A stretch of 28,185 nucleotides of DNA from an uncultured Clostridium sp. (GCF_900547735.1 NZ_URHZ01000071.1:1-28185); one strand, 5' to 3'; positions 1 to 8,261 are shown, counted from the first letter of the stretch. The notes: generated by a model not told the origin, from the letters alone. Numbers and translations: made by a program.

Positions 1-51
1 TGCCGGACAGGATTTCCACCTGTTAAATATCACACCCTTTTCTGGGCGCAC
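1..51 (-). mobile_element. Group II intron, 5' end (partial, runs off the window)
   Basis: Read on the minus strand, positions 51 to 1 begin GTGCGCCCAGAAAAGGGTGT, which closely resembles the conserved 5' terminus of bacterial group II introns (GUGYG; the lactococcal LtrB intron begins GUGCGCCCAGAUAGGGUGU). It is followed by a short stem (ACAGG...CCTGT) as expected of early domain I. The intron would be inserted just after position 52, about 150 bp downstream of the M20 amidohydrolase stop codon, and would extend leftwards beyond the window, where a reverse-transcriptase/maturase gene and domain V would be expected but cannot be seen. The identification rests on about 50 bases from memory of the family consensus. 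Confidence 0.75.
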
Positions 52-133
52 TAGTGTCCGTTATGTACTCCAAAGAGCGCAAGCGTTTCCCGCAGGAACT
101 TTTTCTCCCGGATTCCCCACCCGCGACAACCTC

Positions 134-206
134 CAAACCGGGACTGAAGACTCACAACCTCCCCTCACCATCCCGAACCCCGGCCGTTCCGGCGGCGTTC
201 TCATTA
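134..206 (+). repeat. Dispersed intergenic repeat, copy A
   Basis: A stretch running from CCGGGACTGAAGACTC to GGCGGCGTTCTCATT recurs in inverted orientation at 27714-27782 with only scattered differences over about 70 bases, and in part at 27820-27863. Here it reaches into the stop codon of the M20 amidohydrolase gene (TTA at 204-206 on the plus strand). It does not encode a conserved protein in any frame that I can see. It resembles a REP-like or MITE-like genome-dispersed element. The rest of 52-133 holds no recognisable gene. Confidence 0.7.
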
Positions 207-1553
207 TTCAACTTTTCTTTTATGTTCTTCCCAGGCCTTCTGGAGCAGTTCCGGTTTTTCGAATAGATGGAGCGCTGTGAGAGCCAGTACTTTTGCGGCT
301 GTTATCATCCCCTTTTCTCCGATGGAGCACCCGGTCTGGGAGACCATCTGCCAACTGTGTCCCGGTGTTCCCGCCGCACAGCAGGCCGTGTAAAGCTGCA
401 CGGTGGGAACAAGATAACTCACATCCCCCACATCGGTGCTCACCGGAAGACAGCCGCCGGTTCCCTCATAGGAAACGAGGTTTCCGGCGATTGGTTCCTG
501 CCACCTTTCTTTTCTGTCTTTCACGTCCCGGGCGTTCTCTGAGAAAGTCTGACGGAGACGGGCGGCAAGGTCCCTCTCCTCTTCCGTATAGACGGGAAGT
601 TCCACTTTCTGAAGCTGTTCCCAGGCAATCCGGTTCAGGCAGTCATTGGGGATATAATCGCTGTAACTGTTTCCGTCTTCCATCTCCACTTCCGTATCCG
701 TCATCATCGCCGCTCCGCGGGCCGCACGGAACAGTCTGTCTTTCAGTTCCTCCGCCTGCTCCCTCTTAGGCGCCCTCACCTCATAGGCGGCCGATGCCCT
801 GGCCGGAATCACATTGGGGGCCGTCCCTCCCGCGTCGGTAATGGCATAGTGGATTCTGGCCTCAGGAATGATGTGTTCCCTCATAAAATTAGAGGCAATG
901 TTTAAGAGTTCCAGGGCATCCAGCGCACTCCGCCCCATATGAGGGCAGGATGAGGCATGGGCGGACTTACCGGTAAAATGGAAACTCATGCACAGATCCG
1001 CCAGGGATCCCCTCCCCTCAATTCCGTTAAAATCCATCGGATGCCAGGTCAGCGCAGCATCCAGTCCCAGAAAGCAGCCCGCTTTTGCCATGTGGACTTT
1101 TCCGCAACCCTCCTCCTCACCCGGACAGCCATAATATCTGACCGTCCCCATAAGGCCATGTTCCTCCATATATTCCTTTACCGCAACAGCCGCAGCCAAA
1201 GAACCGCAGCCGAGAAGATTATGTCCGCAGCCATGGCCGTTCCCGTTTTCTTTTTCCGGCTCCTTAGCGGCAATTCCGGCTTTCTGCGACAGCCCTTCCA
1301 GGGCGTCAAATTCTCCCAGAAAGCCGATGACGGGACTGCCTTCCCCGAAGCTCCCCACAAACGCGGTCTGGATTCCGGCGAGATTCTTCTCCACGCGGAA
1401 ACCATTTTCCTTAAGAACCCGGCAGAGTATGGAAGCAGAACGCACCTCCTCCATCCCGGTCTCCGCATAATTCCATATTTCCCTGCTGAGTCCTGTAAAC
1501 TCTTCTTCCCGCCTTTTCGTGAAACCGTTTATCCACCGGAGTTTCTGTTCCAT
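204..1553 (-). CDS. M20 family metallo-amidohydrolase (AbgB-like)
   Basis: A 449-residue cytoplasmic M20-family hydrolase, probably cleaving an amide bond of an N-acyl amino acid, aminobenzoyl-glutamate-like compound or small peptide. Family signs are the metal-binding GNGHGCGHNLLG segment near residue 105, GCPGEEEGCGK near residue 142 with the general-base and metal glutamates, a TWHPMD motif with a metal-ligand histidine, a dimerisation-domain segment (FTGKSAHASSCPHMGRSALDA), and a late GTPGHSWQ histidine motif. The AbgB/YxeP/HipO subgroup is the best fit; the exact substrate is unknown. The start follows an AAAGGTG ribosome site. It lies 27 bp downstream of the YfcC-type carrier on the same strand, so the two are likely one operon importing and hydrolysing the same compound. 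Its 3' end overlaps a dispersed repeat. Confidence 0.88.
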   Translation of the reverse strand: MEQKLRWINGFTKRREEEFTGLSREIWNYAETGMEEVRSASILCRVLKENGFRVEKNLAGIQTAFVGSFGEGSPVIGFLGEFDALEGLSQKAGIAAKEPEKENGNGHGCGHNLLGCGSLAAAVAVKEYMEEHGLMGTVRYYGCPGEEEGCGKVHMAKAGCFLGLDAALTWHPMDFNGIEGRGSLADLCMSFHFTGKSAHASSCPHMGRSALDALELLNIASNFMREHIIPEARIHYAITDAGGTAPNVIPARASAAYEVRAPKREQAEELKDRLFRAARGAAMMTDTEVEMEDGNSYSDYIPNDCLNRIAWEQLQKVELPVYTEEERDLAARLRQTFSENARDVKDRKERWQEPIAGNLVSYEGTGGCLPVSTDVGDVSYLVPTVQLYTACCAAGTPGHSWQMVSQTGCSIGEKGMITAAKVLALTALHLFEKPELLQKAWEEHKRKVE

Positions 1554-1580
1554 TATTTTTCACCTTTCCCTGTGTTCTCT

Positions 1581-2972
1581 CTATATTCCAATCGCCACCG
1601 CAATGGTCAGCATAACAGCCTGCAGTACAAACATCATTCCAAAGAGCTTTGCCACAAACTTCAGCCAGCGGTCCATTCCAATTCCCATGACGCCGCAGGT
1701 AATTGCCACGGCCGTCGGCCAGAACACGTTGGAGAATGCGTCGCCGAACTGGAATGCCATAATGGCTATGTAACGGCTCAGGCCCACAAGATCCGCGAGC
1801 GGGGCCATAATCGGTATCATTACAACCGCCTGTCCGGTTCCGGACGGGATAAACATATTTACAATATTCTGCACCGCCAGCATGCCGAAAGCAGACAGGC
1901 CGCGCGGCAGGCTCTGCACCAGATTTGCCATCCATAAGACGACCGTGTCGATAATTCCTCCCTGTGTCAGAATCACCTCAATCGAGCGGGCAAATCCAAT
2001 CATCAGCACGGCAAAAATCATCCCTTTGGAGGATTCAATAAAAGCCTCCGCCAGTTCCGTCAAATCCATCCTGTTGACAAAGCCGGTAATGATCATAAAT
2101 CCAAGGAACAGCGCGGCCAGCTCCGTCAGGTAGAAACCGTACTTTGTCACTCCGACGGCCAGCGCGGCAATCAGAATTCCAAAGAGAGCCAGCGTTACCT
2201 TCTGCCGCCCGGAAAACGGGAGCGCCACCATCTCCTCCCGCGACATGGAAACCGCGTCTTCCTTCACTCCGTACAGAACACTCTTCTTCGGATCTTTTTT
2301 AATTTTTTCGGCATAGTGCATCAGGTAGAGGGTCGTACAGGCCGTAAAAACAACGAGCGTCACACAGCGGAAAACCGTCAGCATCGGAGTTGTAATCGGC
2401 ACTCCCGCAATACCGCTGGCAATGCCGACGTTAAACGGATTAAAAATAGCCCCGGCGCAGCCCGTCACCGTACCCAGCTCCACAATTCCGGCTCCCACCA
2501 CCCTGTCATATCCCAGAGAGAGCGCGATTGCCACAAACAGAGGGATAAATCCCCAGGCCTCCTCATGCATTCCGAATGTCGCCCCGCCAACCGCAAAAAG
2601 GCAGGTGAAAATAGGAATCAGCAGATAATCCTTATCCTTCATCTTCCTGAGAATCGTTCCCACGAGCGCATTGAGCGTTCCGCTCTTCATCAGAATCCCC
2701 ACATAGCCACAGGCAAAGAGGAGGAAAAAGCTGATATCGGCCGAAGCGACAAACCCTTCATAGATACATTCCAAAAGCCTCCACGGCCCCACCGGGTTCG
2801 CAGGAATCCTCCCGTAGCTGCCGGGAATTACAAGCGCTCTTCCCAGCGCCTCATCCATCTCCCTCTTAAACGCCCCGGAAGGAAGAATCCATGTCAAAAC
2901 TGCACTTACCACAATGATGAAAAATATAATGATATAAGGATGTGGTATTTTCATTGCTTTCTTTTCTTTCAT
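1581..2972 (-). CDS. YfcC/DcuC-type carboxylate or amino-acid carrier
   Basis: A 463-residue membrane protein with about twelve hydrophobic segments. The N-terminus (IPHPYIIIFFIIVVSAVLTW, then ILPSGAFKRE) and the internal GMHEEAWGFIPLFVAIALSL and FNPFNVGIASGIAGVP segments are typical of the YfcC family in the C4-dicarboxylate anaerobic carrier superfamily (also related to the arginine/ornithine antiporter ArcD type). The conserved PSGTGQAVVMIPIMAPLADL segment in the C-terminal half is also family-like. It is the first gene of a two-gene operon with the M20 amidohydrolase, so its cargo is probably a peptide-like or N-acylated amino acid. A GGGGG ribosome site lies before the chosen ATG. Its promoter is at 3028-3056. 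Confidence 0.87.
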   Translation of the reverse strand: MKEKKAMKIPHPYIIIFFIIVVSAVLTWILPSGAFKREMDEALGRALVIPGSYGRIPANPVGPWRLLECIYEGFVASADISFFLLFACGYVGILMKSGTLNALVGTILRKMKDKDYLLIPIFTCLFAVGGATFGMHEEAWGFIPLFVAIALSLGYDRVVGAGIVELGTVTGCAGAIFNPFNVGIASGIAGVPITTPMLTVFRCVTLVVFTACTTLYLMHYAEKIKKDPKKSVLYGVKEDAVSMSREEMVALPFSGRQKVTLALFGILIAALAVGVTKYGFYLTELAALFLGFMIITGFVNRMDLTELAEAFIESSKGMIFAVLMIGFARSIEVILTQGGIIDTVVLWMANLVQSLPRGLSAFGMLAVQNIVNMFIPSGTGQAVVMIPIMAPLADLVGLSRYIAIMAFQFGDAFSNVFWPTAVAITCGVMGIGMDRWLKFVAKLFGMMFVLQAVMLTIAVAIGI

Positions 2973-3027
2973 TTTTGTACCCCCGTTTTATTTTAGTATA
3001 CTTTTAGTACAGTACCTTATATTAAAT

Positions 3028-3056
3028 ATGCTACCACACCGCCTGAGCAAAGTCAA
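3028..3056 (-). promoter_or_regulatory. Sigma-A-type promoter of the carrier/amidohydrolase operon
   Basis: Read on the minus strand: TTGACT at 3056-3051, a 17-base spacer, then TAGCAT at 3033-3028, about 55 bases before the carrier start codon. The leader contains AGTACAGTAC- and AGTATACT-like near-palindromes (around 2996-3014) that could be an operator. Confidence 0.6.
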
Positions 3057-3081
3057 CGGAAGATATACCGGTAATATTCAC

Positions 3082-3112
3082 AAAAAAACTGCTGCATTTT
3101 TATGCAACAGTT
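3082..3112 (-). terminator. Orphan intrinsic terminator in the divergent intergenic region
   Basis: An 11-bp stem (AACTGTTGCAT / ATGCAGCAGTT on the minus strand, one G-U pair) with a short A/T loop is followed on that strand by seven T. It sits upstream of the carrier promoter, so it would stop minus-strand transcription arriving from 3113-3308, where no minus-strand gene is seen. It may insulate the promoter or end a short unannotated RNA. Confidence 0.6.
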
Positions 3113-3223
3113 CTTAAAGTTTTCCTCACCTCCCAGCAAAACCAGCCCCCAGTGTGCCGGTGGCTGAATTTCATTGCTACAGTACTTCAATATCTAAAAT
3201 TTTCCTAAAATTAACTCTTTCCC

Positions 3224-3260
3224 TTGACTCTTTCCTTCCATTTGGTTATATTATTAACCA
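3224..3260 (+). promoter_or_regulatory. Promoter and overlapping operator of the marR-MATE operon
   Basis: TTGACT (3224-3229), 17-base spacer, TATATT (3247-3252). A perfect inverted repeat TGGTTA-N6-TAACCA (3243-3260) covers the -10 box, the usual arrangement for autorepression by a MarR-family protein. A second AT-rich, TTAACTA-containing stretch follows before the start codon. That MarR itself binds here is inference. Confidence 0.7.
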
Positions 3261-3308
3261 TATTTAATTATCTTTAGTTAACTATCTTTCAAAGACAGGA
3301 GTGTAATT

Positions 3309-3740
3309 ATGAATTTAAGAAGCAGCCTCAACCGCCTCTATTACAATATGACAATCCATGATATCCGTTTTATCAACCGTTCCGTAACCGGAAACCTGTC
3401 ATACAACAGCGTCATGTATCTGGATGTCATCGATTTTCAGGAGAACTGCACCGTCAGTTCCCTGGCCGAGACGCTCAGGATATCGAAACCGGCCGTCACA
3501 AAGAAGGTAAATGAGCTGATTGAACTGGGATTTGTAGTCAAGACACAGTGTGAAACAGATCGGCGTATTCATTACCTGAGCGTCAGTGATGCAATCCGTA
3601 AAAATTCGGAGCTCTATGACCGCCCTTACGAGCGCGCCCTCCGCACAATTGAAAAAGAATTTGATAAAGAGCATTTGGATATTCTCTGCCGTATCCTCGA
3701 TACGTACAGTGAAGAAGTGATGAAAGAGGGTGGGGAATAA
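3309..3740 (+). CDS. MarR family transcriptional regulator
   Basis: A 143-residue winged-helix regulator. It shows the MarR layout: N-terminal dimerisation helix, a helix-turn-helix at about residues 45-75 (VSSLAETLRISKPAVTKKVN), a wing with the characteristic D-R-R segment (CETDRRIHYLSVSD, about residues 82-95) and a C-terminal helix. The start follows an AGGAG ribosome site. Its stop codon overlaps the start of the MATE gene by one base (TAATG), so the two are translationally coupled. The promoter carries an inverted repeat over its -10 box, consistent with the protein repressing its own operon and being relieved by a compound that the MATE pump exports. The ligand is unknown. Confidence 0.9.
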   Translation: MNLRSSLNRLYYNMTIHDIRFINRSVTGNLSYNSVMYLDVIDFQENCTVSSLAETLRISKPAVTKKVNELIELGFVVKTQCETDRRIHYLSVSDAIRKNSELYDRPYERALRTIEKEFDKEHLDILCRILDTYSEEVMKEGGE

Positions 3741-5083
3741 TGGAACATAAAATGTTTGCCACTCTCTCTCCCCTGAAGCTGTTCTTCCGATGCGCCCTTC
3801 CAAGTATGGCGGGAATGGCGGTTTCATCCCTGTACATGGTGGCCGACGGTATTTTTGTCGGCAAATTTATCGGCGCCGGAGCGCTGGCCGCAATCAACCT
3901 TGTCATGCCTGTCATTATGATCAGTTTTGCATTGGCCGACATGGTGGCCGTCGGCTCTTCCGTCCAGATTTCCATCCGTCTCGGACAGGGAAAAGAGAAA
4001 GAGGCCTGCAGCGTTTTCAGCTTCAGCGCCCTCTTTATCGTCGCTATCTCCTGCCTGGTAGGCCTGGCCGGATATTTTGGCGGCGCCTGGGCAGTCAGGC
4101 TCATGGGAGCCGGAGCCGATGTCCTGGACGCCGCCGTCGAATACATGCGCGTATATGCTGTTTTCGCCCCTTTTATCATGATTTTCTTTGCCCTTGACAA
4201 TTACCTAAGGGTCTGCGGGAAGACAATTTACAGTATGGGGATGAATATTTTTATCGCTCTCTCCAACCTGTTCCTCGACTGGCTTTTTATTGTGCATTTC
4301 CGGATGGGAGTATCCTCGGCTGCGCTGGCATCCTGTATCAGCCTGACAATCGGAACGTTAATCGGGCTGCTGCCGTTTTTTGGCAGGAAACTTGTTCTGC
4401 GCTTTGTCACTCCCCGCATCCCGTGGCACATACTGAGAAATATCATCGGCAACGGCAGTTCGGAATTCTTTTCTAATATTTCCGCCTCCGTCTTCATGGT
4501 CATTATGAACACGGTGCTGCTTAAATTGTCCGGTTCGATGGCGGTCGCCGCTTTTTCGATTGTCATGTACATTGACTCCTTTGTCAGCTCCATGCTCTTT
4601 GGTATGGTGGATGCGCTGCAGCCCGCCATCAGCTACAATTACGGCGCAGATAAATACGGCCGGATGTTCGGCCTGGAAAAGGTCCTGATGACGGCCGGAG
4701 CGGTTATCTCCATTTCCGCCATGTTATTTATGCTTACGGGAGGCCATCTCATCATCCCGTTCTTTATGGAGGGAAACCAGCCGGAACTGCTTGCCATGTC
4801 TTCCCGGGCAATGCGGCTTTTCTCCTTCTCCTATCTGGTAAACTGGATCGGGACGGCGGCAAGTTCCTTCTTTACGGCAATGAACCGGCCGGTTATCTCA
4901 CTGGCCATCTCATCCGGGCAGACCTTTATCTTCCCGCTGGCCTCCCTTTTAGTCCTCCCCGCATTTCTGGGGATTGACGGCGTCTGGCTGACGTCACTGT
5001 CGGCGGAAATTATGACCGCTCTTCTTGCGGTGTCCTTCATGATGTGGTTCCGAAAAAAGCTGGCTCTAAAAATACCGGACTGA
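3740..5083 (+). CDS. MATE family efflux transporter
   Basis: A 447-residue multidrug and toxin extrusion protein, expected to export cationic or amphipathic compounds in exchange for Na+ or H+. It has twelve hydrophobic segments in two pseudo-repeated halves; the first half opens with FRCALPSMAGMAVSSLYMVA followed by DGIFVGKFIGAGALAAINLV, the usual MATE beginning, and the second half has GMVDALQPAISYNYGA, a conserved MATE motif. Length is normal for MepA/DinF-like members. It is coupled by a one-base overlap to the MarR gene upstream. A tandem 14-bp repeat array and a shared hairpin lie just downstream. Confidence 0.92.
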   Translation: MEHKMFATLSPLKLFFRCALPSMAGMAVSSLYMVADGIFVGKFIGAGALAAINLVMPVIMISFALADMVAVGSSVQISIRLGQGKEKEACSVFSFSALFIVAISCLVGLAGYFGGAWAVRLMGAGADVLDAAVEYMRVYAVFAPFIMIFFALDNYLRVCGKTIYSMGMNIFIALSNLFLDWLFIVHFRMGVSSAALASCISLTIGTLIGLLPFFGRKLVLRFVTPRIPWHILRNIIGNGSSEFFSNISASVFMVIMNTVLLKLSGSMAVAAFSIVMYIDSFVSSMLFGMVDALQPAISYNYGADKYGRMFGLEKVLMTAGAVISISAMLFMLTGGHLIIPFFMEGNQPELLAMSSRAMRLFSFSYLVNWIGTAASSFFTAMNRPVISLAISSGQTFIFPLASLLVLPAFLGIDGVWLTSLSAEIMTALLAVSFMMWFRKKLALKIPD

Positions 5084-5100
5084 AAATACGATACCGGAAA

Positions 5101-5170
5101 TGCCGTACTGTAAATCCGGTACTGTAAATCCCATACTGTAAATCCCATACTGTAAATCCCATACTGTAAA
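5101..5170. repeat. Five tandem copies of a 14-bp unit
   Basis: Five back-to-back 14-base units (consensus TCCCATACTGTAAA): units 3-5 are identical and units 1-2 differ at two or three positions. The array fills the gap between the convergent MATE and alcohol dehydrogenase genes. A unit length not divisible by three argues against coding use. A degenerate extra unit may precede it (5084-5100). Confidence 0.9.
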
Positions 5171-5210
5171 TGCCGCAGGCGTTCCTGTTTCTTAACTGCC
5201 CGCGGCACTT
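5171..5210. terminator. Bidirectional hairpin between convergent genes
   Basis: TGCCGCAGGCGTT pairs imperfectly with AACTGCCCGCGGCA across a ten-base loop, directly between the ends of the MATE gene (plus) and the dehydrogenase gene (minus). There is no strong T-run, so it is a likely but not textbook intrinsic terminator. Confidence 0.5.
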
Positions 5211-5218
5211 ACAACGGA

Positions 5219-6274
5219 TTACCGTTCTGTCTGCTCACCCATATAAATAATCATCTTCATTACCTTCTCCGGGTTCCGGTCCGCAAACTCAAGAGCCTCC
5301 GGATACCGGCTGAAGGGATATCTCTGGCTCACGGTTTGGGAAATCTCAATTTTCCCTTCATAGAGAAGACGGATGGCCGTCTCAAAATCCTCCCGGACAT
5401 ACATCATATGCCCCAGCAGATTAATCTCCCTCCTCTGGATCAGAGGAATTTCAAAGTCCACCGGCTCTTTATAATTTCCCGTCAGGATAATATCGGAATC
5501 CGGTCTGGCCGCAAGAAGGATTTGTTTAAAAACTGCCGGAACTGCGGCGCAGTCTATGATAACGTCAGCTTTCCTGACCCCGAAACACTGCTCCACCGCA
5601 GCCTTCAGCTCCACGCTTTCCGTATTGGCCGTATCATCCGCTCCACATATTTTTGCATAGCAAAGGCGTTCCTCATTCCGGTCCGCCGCTAGTACCCGCT
5701 TTGCTCCTGCGGCTTTCGCGGCCTGTATCACAAGATTCCCAATGGTTCCCGCACCGACGACAAGCACATTTCCCCCCTGTATTCTCCCGCTTCTTCCGAC
5801 GCATCCCACCGCTACCGCCAGCGGTTCGGCCAGCGCCGCTTTCTCCGGTTCCATATCGGAAGGTACGTGATGAAGGAACTTCTCCTCCACCGCATAGTAC
5901 TCGCGGTTGCATCCGTCCACATGCACTCCCATCACTTTTAAATTCTCGCAGACATTAAAGCGTCCGGTCAGGCACGGGTAACAGGAACCGCACATAATCT
6001 GAGGCTCCACGGTGACCTTGTCCCCCTCTTTAAACTGCCTGACGCAAGCCCCCGTTTTTACCGCAACGGCCGCCATTTCATGCCCCATCACAACAGGCAT
6101 TGTAACCGCCTTATGCTTTCCGTGATAAATCTGCATATCACTGCCGCACACGCCAAAGCACAGAATTTTCAGCAAAACCTGTGTTTCGGTTATCTCCGGT
6201 ATAGATTCCTCTTCCATCACAATCCTGCAGGGCTCGTACACCCTTGCTGTTTTCATCATTTTATTTTTGGACAC
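5219..6274 (-). CDS. Zinc-dependent medium-chain alcohol/polyol dehydrogenase
   Basis: A 351-residue MDR-family dehydrogenase, similar to sorbitol/threonine dehydrogenase-type enzymes that oxidise a secondary alcohol using NAD(P)+. Visible residues: catalytic zinc ligands C43 (GVCGSD) and H65-E66 (GHEM), structural zinc cysteines C95, C98, C101, C109 (CGSCYPCLTGRFNVC), and a Rossmann GAGTIGN motif. I chose the GTG at 6274 because GGGGAGGA lies five to six bases upstream; a reading frame back to 6319 has no ribosome site. It is the last gene of the TRAP/kinase/aldolase operon, 51 bp after the aldolase, and probably oxidises the imported substrate or a pathway intermediate. The substrate is not determinable. 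Confidence 0.88.
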   Translation of the reverse strand: MSKNKMMKTARVYEPCRIVMEEESIPEITETQVLLKILCFGVCGSDMQIYHGKHKAVTMPVVMGHEMAAVAVKTGACVRQFKEGDKVTVEPQIMCGSCYPCLTGRFNVCENLKVMGVHVDGCNREYYAVEEKFLHHVPSDMEPEKAALAEPLAVAVGCVGRSGRIQGGNVLVVGAGTIGNLVIQAAKAAGAKRVLAADRNEERLCYAKICGADDTANTESVELKAAVEQCFGVRKADVIIDCAAVPAVFKQILLAARPDSDIILTGNYKEPVDFEIPLIQRREINLLGHMMYVREDFETAIRLLYEGKIEISQTVSQRYPFSRYPEALEFADRNPEKVMKMIIYMGEQTER

Positions 6275-6325
6275 GTTCTCCTCCCCACATGATTCTCTAA
6301 TACCGCCCCCGGCCATCAAAACCGC

Positions 6326-7159
6326 TTATTCCAAATGGCATCCGGCTGCGTCCTCGGCCACTTCCATCGCCATGTCCACGGATGCTTTGCCGTGCACAAT
6401 CGCCCTGAGGCCCCTGAGGACTGCGGCGGGACAGCGGCTCTGCCAGATATTTCTTCCGTAAGTGATTCCTGCCGCCCCGGCATCCATCCCCTGTTTCGTC
6501 ATCTCAAAACACTCGCGTGTCGTACGGCACAGAGGACCTCCCGAGATTACGACTTTGGCGGGTTCCCCCGTCCTTACTATCTCCTCGAATGTCTTTCCTG
6601 AACCGGTCCAGAATGTCTTAATTATATCAACCCCCAATTCCAGCGAAACACGGACGGCATATTTGACGTTTTCCACGCTGTGGCGCTCCGAATCCGGTAT
6701 TAAACCGCCGCTTGGATAACTGTGGGTTACCGTGGGCATCCCGAATTTTTCCGCTGTCCTGATAAAAGAGGCCGCCCTCTCTATCTCCTGCCCCTCGTAT
6801 TTACTGCACAGTGTCAGCCCCAGCGCAATGGCATCGGCTCCCAGTGTGACCGCCTCCTCCACCTGCGCAATTCCGGTCTCCTCCGGCGAAAGGAAACGCG
6901 TCGCATTGGTGCATTTGAGAATCAGCGGGACCTCGCCCGCAAAGCGTTCCATATGGCGGAGCGCTATCCCCTTATGTAAGGTCAGCGAATCCGGTTTTTC
7001 CTCCACCAATGATTTTAAAAGCCCGTCCATGTCCTCTATTCCGTTTATGGGACCGCATCCGAGTCCGTGATTGATGGCAACCATCAGAGCCTTACCGTCT
7101 CCGCCGAAAATACGTTTCATCCTGGTTGTCTTTCCGACACCTGTAAATGTTGGATTCAT
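6326..7159 (-). CDS. Class I aldolase, DhnA/LsrF-like (DeoC/FbaB superfamily)
   Basis: A 277-residue TIM-barrel aldolase. The Schiff-base lysine is most likely K181 in GVDIIKTFWTG, matching the DII/VKT motif of DhnA-type class I fructose-bisphosphate aldolase and LsrF. Other family features are INHGLGCGP near residue 30 and the phosphate-binding VISGGP near residue 205 and AGAAGITYGRNIWQ near residue 230. It would cleave a phosphorylated ketose, keto-deoxy acid or related compound to triose-scale products. It is 15 bp downstream of the kinase gene, so it probably uses that kinase's product. Candidate specificities include fructose-1,6-bisphosphate, tagatose-type sugars or a 6-phospho-5-dehydro-2-deoxygluconate-like compound; the sequence alone does not decide. 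Confidence 0.85.
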   Translation of the reverse strand: MNPTFTGVGKTTRMKRIFGGDGKALMVAINHGLGCGPINGIEDMDGLLKSLVEEKPDSLTLHKGIALRHMERFAGEVPLILKCTNATRFLSPEETGIAQVEEAVTLGADAIALGLTLCSKYEGQEIERAASFIRTAEKFGMPTVTHSYPSGGLIPDSERHSVENVKYAVRVSLELGVDIIKTFWTGSGKTFEEIVRTGEPAKVVISGGPLCRTTRECFEMTKQGMDAGAAGITYGRNIWQSRCPAAVLRGLRAIVHGKASVDMAMEVAEDAAGCHLE

Positions 7160-7174
7160 AACTTCTCCTTCTTT

Positions 7175-8203
7175 CTATTCCTGATTCCAGCCGTCCCACT
7201 GTTCAATCCGCCCCTCATTGTACGCCTCCATATAGCTTTGAAGCCTGGCTTTGTCAGGCATCGAATCGGAGCAGCTCTTGCCCGATATGGTTATGGAAGC
7301 TGCCGCCGCCGCAAACTTAAGAGCCTCCGGTATTGTCCCGCCTTCTATCAGTTTTGCAATCAATGTCCCGCAAAATGAATCGCCGGCTCCCAGCGTTTTG
7401 TAGACATGAGCAGGCATAACGGCTCCCTGATAGACGTCTCCGTCCTGAGTATAGGCTGCCGCTCCGTCCTCGCCCCGCTTCATGCACACCATCCTTACGC
7501 CCCGTCCCAGATAGGTTTCCGCAGAAATCCTGTCGTCCTTATTTCCCGGATTCACAATTTTTTCCAGAATGTCGAATTCTTCCCTGGTGGACACGATAAT
7601 GTCCGCCAGCCCGGCCGCCATATGGTAATAGAGCGAAGTTTCCTCCTCCGAATACCATCCCTCGCGCCTGTAATCGGGATCAAACACAACCGTCACATTA
7701 TTCCTCTTTGCGTATTCTACGGCCAGCAGCACGGCCTCCCGCGCCGGACTGGCGCACAGTGACGAACCCGAAACGAGCAGGACTTTAAACTGGCTGATAA
7801 AGCTCTCTTTCACCGCATCCATCTTAAGATGGAGATCCGCCGGATCCTGCCTGTAGAAAAAGTACTCAATTTTTCCTTTTTCCCTCTGCTCCGCAACAGC
7901 CAGGCTCTGCCGGATATTCTGCTCCTGTTCCACCGTCATCCCGGACGTGTCTATGCCCTCCTGTTCCAGGTAGTATTTTACATAGGAGCCGAATTTATCG
8001 CCTGAAATATTTCCGATAAAGGCCGTGTCCAGCCCCATTTTTGCCGCCTGCACAGCCGTATTGGTTGGGGAACCTCCCACATGTTTTGTAAATGAAACCA
8101 CTTTTTCCATCGGGGCAAACTGTTCCGGATACAGGTCCACTCCTGAACGGCCGATGGCGACAAGATCTCTCGGCTTACTCCTGTCAAATAAAATTCTATC
8201 CAC
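7175..8203 (-). CDS. PfkB family sugar kinase, IolC-like
   Basis: A 342-residue ribokinase-fold kinase. It has the PfkB signature 1 (KHVGGSPTNTAVQAAKMG, about residues 40-57) and signature 2 with the catalytic base (TLGAGDSFCGTL, about residues 281-292). The N-terminal LVAIGRSGVDLYPEQFAPME and the internal FDPDYRREGWYSEEETSLYY segments are very like IolC, the 5-dehydro-2-deoxygluconokinase of inositol catabolism. No other inositol gene (iolE, iolD, iolB, iolG type) is present here, so the true substrate may be a related keto-deoxy sugar acid. It lies 58 bp downstream of the TRAP permease gene and 15 bp upstream of the aldolase, placing it at the phosphorylation step of the operon's pathway. 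Confidence 0.87.
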   Translation of the reverse strand: MDRILFDRSKPRDLVAIGRSGVDLYPEQFAPMEKVVSFTKHVGGSPTNTAVQAAKMGLDTAFIGNISGDKFGSYVKYYLEQEGIDTSGMTVEQEQNIRQSLAVAEQREKGKIEYFFYRQDPADLHLKMDAVKESFISQFKVLLVSGSSLCASPAREAVLLAVEYAKRNNVTVVFDPDYRREGWYSEEETSLYYHMAAGLADIIVSTREEFDILEKIVNPGNKDDRISAETYLGRGVRMVCMKRGEDGAAAYTQDGDVYQGAVMPAHVYKTLGAGDSFCGTLIAKLIEGGTIPEALKFAAAAASITISGKSCSDSMPDKARLQSYMEAYNEGRIEQWDGWNQE

Positions 8204-8261
8204 TCTTTTTCTCCTCCTCTATACCGCACGTCTTATTTACGCTTGACACCCTCTCCCCGCT

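Noticed and set aside
957..1937. Long plus-strand frame opposite the amidohydrolase and carrier genes
   Set aside because: It is antisense to two well-supported genes, has no recognisable domain and is explained by their codon bias.
5101..5170. Tandem 14-bp array as a CRISPR array
   Set aside because: Units are adjacent without spacers, far shorter than CRISPR repeats, and no cas gene is present.
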